DNA of 8,419 bases from NCBI GenBank assembly GCA_937911235.1, contig CALDPN010000200.1, forward strand, positions 1 through 8,419, read 5' to 3'. Of this stretch, positions 6,369 through 8,419 are shown one piece after another. The position numbers were made by a program, and so were the translations under genes. Source of the DNA: an uncultured Bacteroidales bacterium. GTDB taxonomy: Bacteria > Bacteroidota > Bacteroidia > Bacteroidales > Paludibacteraceae. Numbering within the stretch: position 1 is the first letter of the stretch; every line of letters starts with the position of its first letter. The notes under the pieces were generated by a model, which was given only the letters and a program-made list of their open reading frames with translations, ran no database searches and had not been told where the DNA came from.

Positions 6369-6482
6369 ATGAGAACCTGAGAAATTTTCTTTTTTTAGAG
6401 CTATGATGAACATTGATGTCCGCGCTGCGTGGCGTGGACTATTGTGTTTACATTTGCTCTACGGTTTTCTCAGGACCTTCAT
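6369..6482. repeat. 114-nt long imperfect hairpin element
   Basis: The nested arms are ATGA (6369-6372) with TCAT (6479-6482), CCTGAGAAA (6376-6384) with TTTCTCAGG (6466-6474), AGAGC (6397-6401) with GCTCT (6456-6460), and a terminal stem GTCCGCGCT (6418-6426) with GGCGTGGAC (6431-6439) around a GCGT loop. The A/T-rich stretches between the inner arms (6402-6417 and 6440-6455) also pair in part. The whole would fold as a single extended rod with an internal bubble. It could be a structured RNA on either strand or a MITE-like palindrome. No gene lies in it. Confidence 0.65.
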
Positions 6483-6500
6483 TTGAATGTAATACCAATA

Positions 6501-6533
6501 GTTTCACGCTTTTTTTATGCCCTTTCGTGAAAT
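6501..6533. repeat. small inverted repeat
   Basis: TTTCACG (6502-6508) is the inverse complement of CGTGAAA (6526-6532), around an 17-base spacer rich in T on its left side. It is the fourth palindrome in this gene-free stretch. Its function is unknown; on the minus strand the spacer ends in an A-run, so it is not a classical terminator there. Confidence 0.55.
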
Positions 6534-6631
6534 CTTTTGCACTTACATCTTCTATCCCGACCTCCTAAACAAATCTTATCATCCCAACCCTAGAAAAACA
6601 AACTAATTAATAACCAATTAAACTTTAATTT
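6534..6631 (+). other. A/T-rich leader before the lipoprotein gene
   Basis: This stretch completes the roughly 540-bp gap between the Mur ligase and the lipoprotein. Apart from the palindromes listed separately, I find no open frame of convincing length or composition in the gap on either strand. The last 60 bases are A-rich with CCAATTAAACTTTAATTT directly before the ATG, like 5' leaders in Bacteroidota. No TAnnTTTG element was found in this last part; the nearest candidate upstream is TACATTTG at 6449-6456, inside the hairpin element. Confidence 0.4.
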
Positions 6632-7729
6632 ATGAAAAAGAAAATTTTTAGAATTACTTTGCTATTTGCAAGTATGTTAGCAATTCTCACAAGTTGTGAG
6701 AGAAATGAGCCAGTGTCACCATCAGACTCTGAAGTTAAAGAAGTTGAAATAGTAGAGGTGACAAACATAGGAGTTGAATCTGCTGTGTTTAAAGGTGTAA
6801 TAAATAAAGACCTAAGTAATTGTGATAATTATGAGTTTGGAGTTTTTATTAGTAAATGGTGTAATAACATTAGAGATTTTATTGGGATGCGTGAACTCTC
6901 TGAACATTTATATAAGTCAGACCTCTTGGTAAATGGAACTTTTTCAGTTGAAGTAGATGGACTAGATGCCGGAGATACTTATTATTATAGTGCATATTTA
7001 ATTATAAATAATGACTTATATATTTTTGAAAATGATAAAGAATTTAATTATAAGGATTTTACAACTCTTGATTCTTCGCAATCTGATGCTTATGGACATA
7101 ATTATGTAGATTTGGGATTGCCTAGTGGTCTGAAATGGGCTACTTGTAACTTAGGTGCAGAAAGACCAGAGGGAGTAGGAAGATATTATGCTTGGGGAGA
7201 AAACTGGTATAAAAGTTATTTTAGTATAGAAAATTATGAACTAATAAAAAGTGGTTCAGTAGATTTTACAGGTATAAATCGATACACAATTCCTGACAAT
7301 AATTTAGATGGAATATGGTATGACAGCGAAGGTAATTTTATAGGTGATAATAAACGTGTTTTAAGTTACGAAGATGATGCTGCTAGATATGAATTACGTG
7401 GAGACTGGCGTATGCCTAGAGAAGAAGATTTTTATGAATTGTTTAATGAAGAGAATTGCACTATAGCCAATGTAACTTATAATGGAGTAAAAGGATTGCA
7501 ATTTACAAGTAAGAAAAATGGTAATAGTATATTTTTGCCATTTACTGGGATTTATAAAGAAGGAGAAAATATAGACCAAGATATTCTGTGTCATTATTGG
7601 ACAAATAGTCTTTCATGGGTAACTCAAGAAGCTAAAGCATGGACTTATCTTGAAGGGGATAGCTACGATTGTAGTTTTGGATCTACATTGCGTTATTGCG
7701 GAGCGTGTATCCGTCCAGTACTTCCATAA
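6632..7729 (+). CDS. FISUMP-domain lipoprotein with Ig-like N-terminal part
   Basis: This 365-residue predicted lipoprotein begins with a charged MKKK start, a hydrophobic stretch to about residue 19 and the lipobox LTSC with lipidated Cys22, so it should be anchored in the cell envelope. Residues about 38-145 have the Bacteroidota Ig/Fn3-like pattern (SAVFKGVI, GTFSVEVDGLDAGDTYYYSAYL, FTT). From about 155 to the end lies a FISUMP-type domain (Fibrobacter succinogenes major paralogous domain). It shows YVDLGLPSGLKWATCNLGA (158-176), GRYYAWGE (183-190), GDWRMPREEDFYELF (257-271) and the end CIRPVLP. Such proteins are common and multicopy in gut Bacteroidales; their ligand is unknown to me. The gene stands alone, with palindromes before it and an intrinsic terminator after it. 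It is more AT-rich than holA, which may reflect transfer or weak constraint. Confidence 0.87.
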   Translation: MKKKIFRITLLFASMLAILTSCERNEPVSPSDSEVKEVEIVEVTNIGVESAVFKGVINKDLSNCDNYEFGVFISKWCNNIRDFIGMRELSEHLYKSDLLVNGTFSVEVDGLDAGDTYYYSAYLIINNDLYIFENDKEFNYKDFTTLDSSQSDAYGHNYVDLGLPSGLKWATCNLGAERPEGVGRYYAWGENWYKSYFSIENYELIKSGSVDFTGINRYTIPDNNLDGIWYDSEGNFIGDNKRVLSYEDDAARYELRGDWRMPREEDFYELFNEENCTIANVTYNGVKGLQFTSKKNGNSIFLPFTGIYKEGENIDQDILCHYWTNSLSWVTQEAKAWTYLEGDSYDCSFGSTLRYCGACIRPVLP

Positions 7730-7757
7730 TAAAACTTTAATTTTTACAATTTGCTTT

Positions 7758-7789
7758 AAGTCGCATTCAGTCATGGGTGCGACTTTTTT
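7758..7789 (+). terminator. intrinsic terminator of the lipoprotein gene
   Basis: AAGTCGCA (7758-7765) pairs perfectly with TGCGACTT (7778-7785) around a 12-base loop, and the 3' arm runs straight into six T residues (7784-7789). It lies 28 bp after the lipoprotein stop. Confidence 0.88.
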
Positions 7790-7798
7790 GTTGAATTA

Positions 7799-7830
7799 TT
7801 TGCATAAATATGACTAATTAGTTATATTTA
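7799..7830 (+). promoter_or_regulatory. promoter of the XRE regulator gene
   Basis: A -33 element TTTG (7799-7802) and a -7 element TATATTTA (7823-7830, one mismatch to TAnnTTTG) are separated by 20 bp, close to the Bacteroidota spacing. Transcription would start at about 7835-7838, leaving a 5' leader of about 60 bases before the ATG at 7899. Confidence 0.6.
7805..7830. promoter_or_regulatory. 26-bp palindrome, likely operator
   Basis: Of the 13 symmetric base pairs only one (7812 with 7823) is broken. The half-sites are TAAATATGAC (7805-7814) and GTTATATTTA (7821-7830) around a TAATTA centre. It fills the spacer of the promoter and covers its -7 element, so a dimeric protein bound here would block transcription. 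The helix-turn-helix protein encoded just downstream is the obvious candidate binder. Confidence 0.65.
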
Positions 7831-7898
7831 CATCATTCAACAAAAGATTATAAGAGAGAAATAGATAAAGCTGAAAATATATTAAATAAATTAGAGTT

Positions 7899-8210
7899 AT
7901 GAGAAGAATAAGCGAAGAAAAGTTGGCAAAACTTTCTACTACTAATCAAATGCTAGATGAGAAGTATGGAGTACATGGAACAGAAACTCGTGATGAGTTT
8001 GATGAAGATTCTATTGCGTGGTTTTATGGTAATATGTTGAAGGAACGTAGAAAGGAACTAAATATGACCCAGAAAGAAGTTGCAGAAAAGTCTGGTCGTG
8101 ACCAAAGTTATATAGCTAGAGTAGAAAGAGGCAAAGCAGACATTCAGTTAACAAGTTTTTTTAGACTAGCATCAATTTTAGGAATAAGATTTGTTCCAAC
8201 TTATATATAA
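7899..8210 (+). CDS. XRE-family helix-turn-helix protein, HigA antitoxin-like
   Basis: This 103-residue DNA-binding protein has an N-terminal segment (1-44: RRISEEKLAKL, a DEKYG motif, and a DSIAWFYG stretch) of the kind seen in HigA-type antitoxins of Bacteroidota. It is followed by a classical Cro/C1 HTH domain (about 47-98) with MTQKEVAEKSGRDQSYIARVERGKADIQLTS. In toxin-antitoxin pairs such a protein neutralises a RelE/HigB-type RNase and represses the operon. Here no toxin gene is seen: the upstream 169 bp hold a terminator and a promoter, and the gene downstream is pgk on the other strand. It is therefore an orphan antitoxin or a free-standing regulator. The palindrome in its promoter suggests self-repression. 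The ATG is the only sensible start. It is followed by a strong terminator, so it forms its own unit. Confidence 0.85.
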   Translation: MRRISEEKLAKLSTTNQMLDEKYGVHGTETRDEFDEDSIAWFYGNMLKERRKELNMTQKEVAEKSGRDQSYIARVERGKADIQLTSFFRLASILGIRFVPTYI

Positions 8211-8222
8211 CATAAAAACAAC

Positions 8223-8258
8223 AAACCTCCGAGGTTCAATGAAGAACTTCGGAGGTTT
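8223..8258. terminator. bidirectional intrinsic terminator
   Basis: AAACCTCCGAGGTTC (8223-8237) pairs with GAACTTCGGAGGTTT (8244-8258) over 15 positions with only one G-T wobble, around a 6-base loop. T-rich tails follow on the plus strand (TTTTGGTTT) and on the minus strand (TTTGTTGTTTTT). It ends the XRE gene and, from the other side, pgk. Confidence 0.88.
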
Positions 8259-8282
8259 TGGTTTATGGTAGGATGAATTTTA

Positions 8283-8419
8283 TTATCCTTTGATTGCAGC
8301 TACACCTGGAAGAACTTTGCCTTCGATAGCTTCAAGAAGAGCACCACCACCAGTAGAGATGTATGATACTTGGTCAGCCATACCGAACTTGTTGATACAA
8401 GCTACAGAGTCACCACCAC
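8283..8419 (-). CDS. pgk: phosphoglycerate kinase, C-terminal end only
   Basis: The last 44 residues of phosphoglycerate kinase are seen; the rest lies beyond the window. This glycolytic enzyme of the cytoplasm moves the phosphate of 1,3-bisphosphoglycerate to ADP. The frame reads GGDSVACINKFG, then VSYISTGGGALLEAIEGK, then VLPGVAAIKG and stop. The GGD and STGGGA(L)LE motifs are the nucleotide-binding hallmarks of the C-terminal domain, and the ending is normal for the family. Codon use is selective (GGT, GCT, ATC, AAC, AAG), as expected for a highly expressed gene and unlike its AT-rich neighbour. The gene converges with the XRE gene and shares the bidirectional terminator. Confidence 0.95.
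   Translation of the reverse strand, partial: GGDSVACINKFGMADQVSYISTGGGALLEAIEGKVLPGVAAIKG

Noticed and set aside
7394..7594. Minus-strand open frame inside the lipoprotein gene
   Set aside because: It is antisense to the FISUMP domain and has no motif or promoter support.
7822..7902. Open frame ending in a TGA that overlaps the XRE start codon
   Set aside because: It has no ATG, GTG or TTG start and begins in the promoter, so it is not a toxin gene; the ATGA overlap is coincidental.

Overview
The window looks like a piece of a Bacteroidales (Bacteroidota) chromosome. The evidence is the TAnnTTTG-type promoter elements a few bases before start codons, the lack of Shine-Dalgarno sites, a FISUMP-domain lipoprotein with an Ig-like N-terminal part, an HsdR_N-domain gene divergent from holA, and moderately AT-rich DNA. 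No genus is claimed.

Positions 1-3221 form a strongly AT-rich, single-strand, tightly packed DNA-modification and restriction cluster. In order it holds the 3' end of a DNA methyltransferase with an HPPY catalytic motif, an HNH (beta-beta-alpha-metal) endonuclease that I recognise as NlaIII/IceA1-like, a protein joining a PUA/EVE-like N-terminal region to a NucS-like PD-(D/E)xK nuclease, and a D12-class adenine methyltransferase resembling M.NlaIII. The HNH enzyme and the last methyltransferase are probably a CATG-type restriction-modification pair. The EVE/NucS-like gene sits between them, and the upstream methyltransferase is an extra one. This interleaving is the most unusual part of the window.

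Positions 3230-6091 are chromosomal core with a more balanced base composition. A small HsdR_N-domain protein lies on the minus strand. Divergent from it are holA (DNA polymerase III delta) and, overlapping holA by one base, a Mur-ligase family gene (MurC/Mpl-like). The 70-bp divergent intergenic region has two near-leaderless promoters back to back, separated by an array of 7-bp repeats.

Positions 6092-6631 carry no convincing gene but hold four palindromic elements in a row: a 120-bp imperfect palindrome that overlaps the Mur ligase stop codon, a GC-rich REP-like hairpin, a 114-nt long hairpin, and a smaller stem. A lipoprotein gene follows (6632-7729) with a clear intrinsic terminator. Next comes an XRE/HigA-like regulator (7899-8210), whose promoter contains a 26-bp near-perfect palindrome that looks like its own operator. 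A strong bidirectional terminator separates it from the 3' end of pgk on the minus strand.

The functional themes are foreign-DNA defence on the left, replication and cell-wall housekeeping in the middle, and a surface lipoprotein plus an orphan antitoxin-like regulator on the right. All family names come from motif reading and memory, not from a database search.
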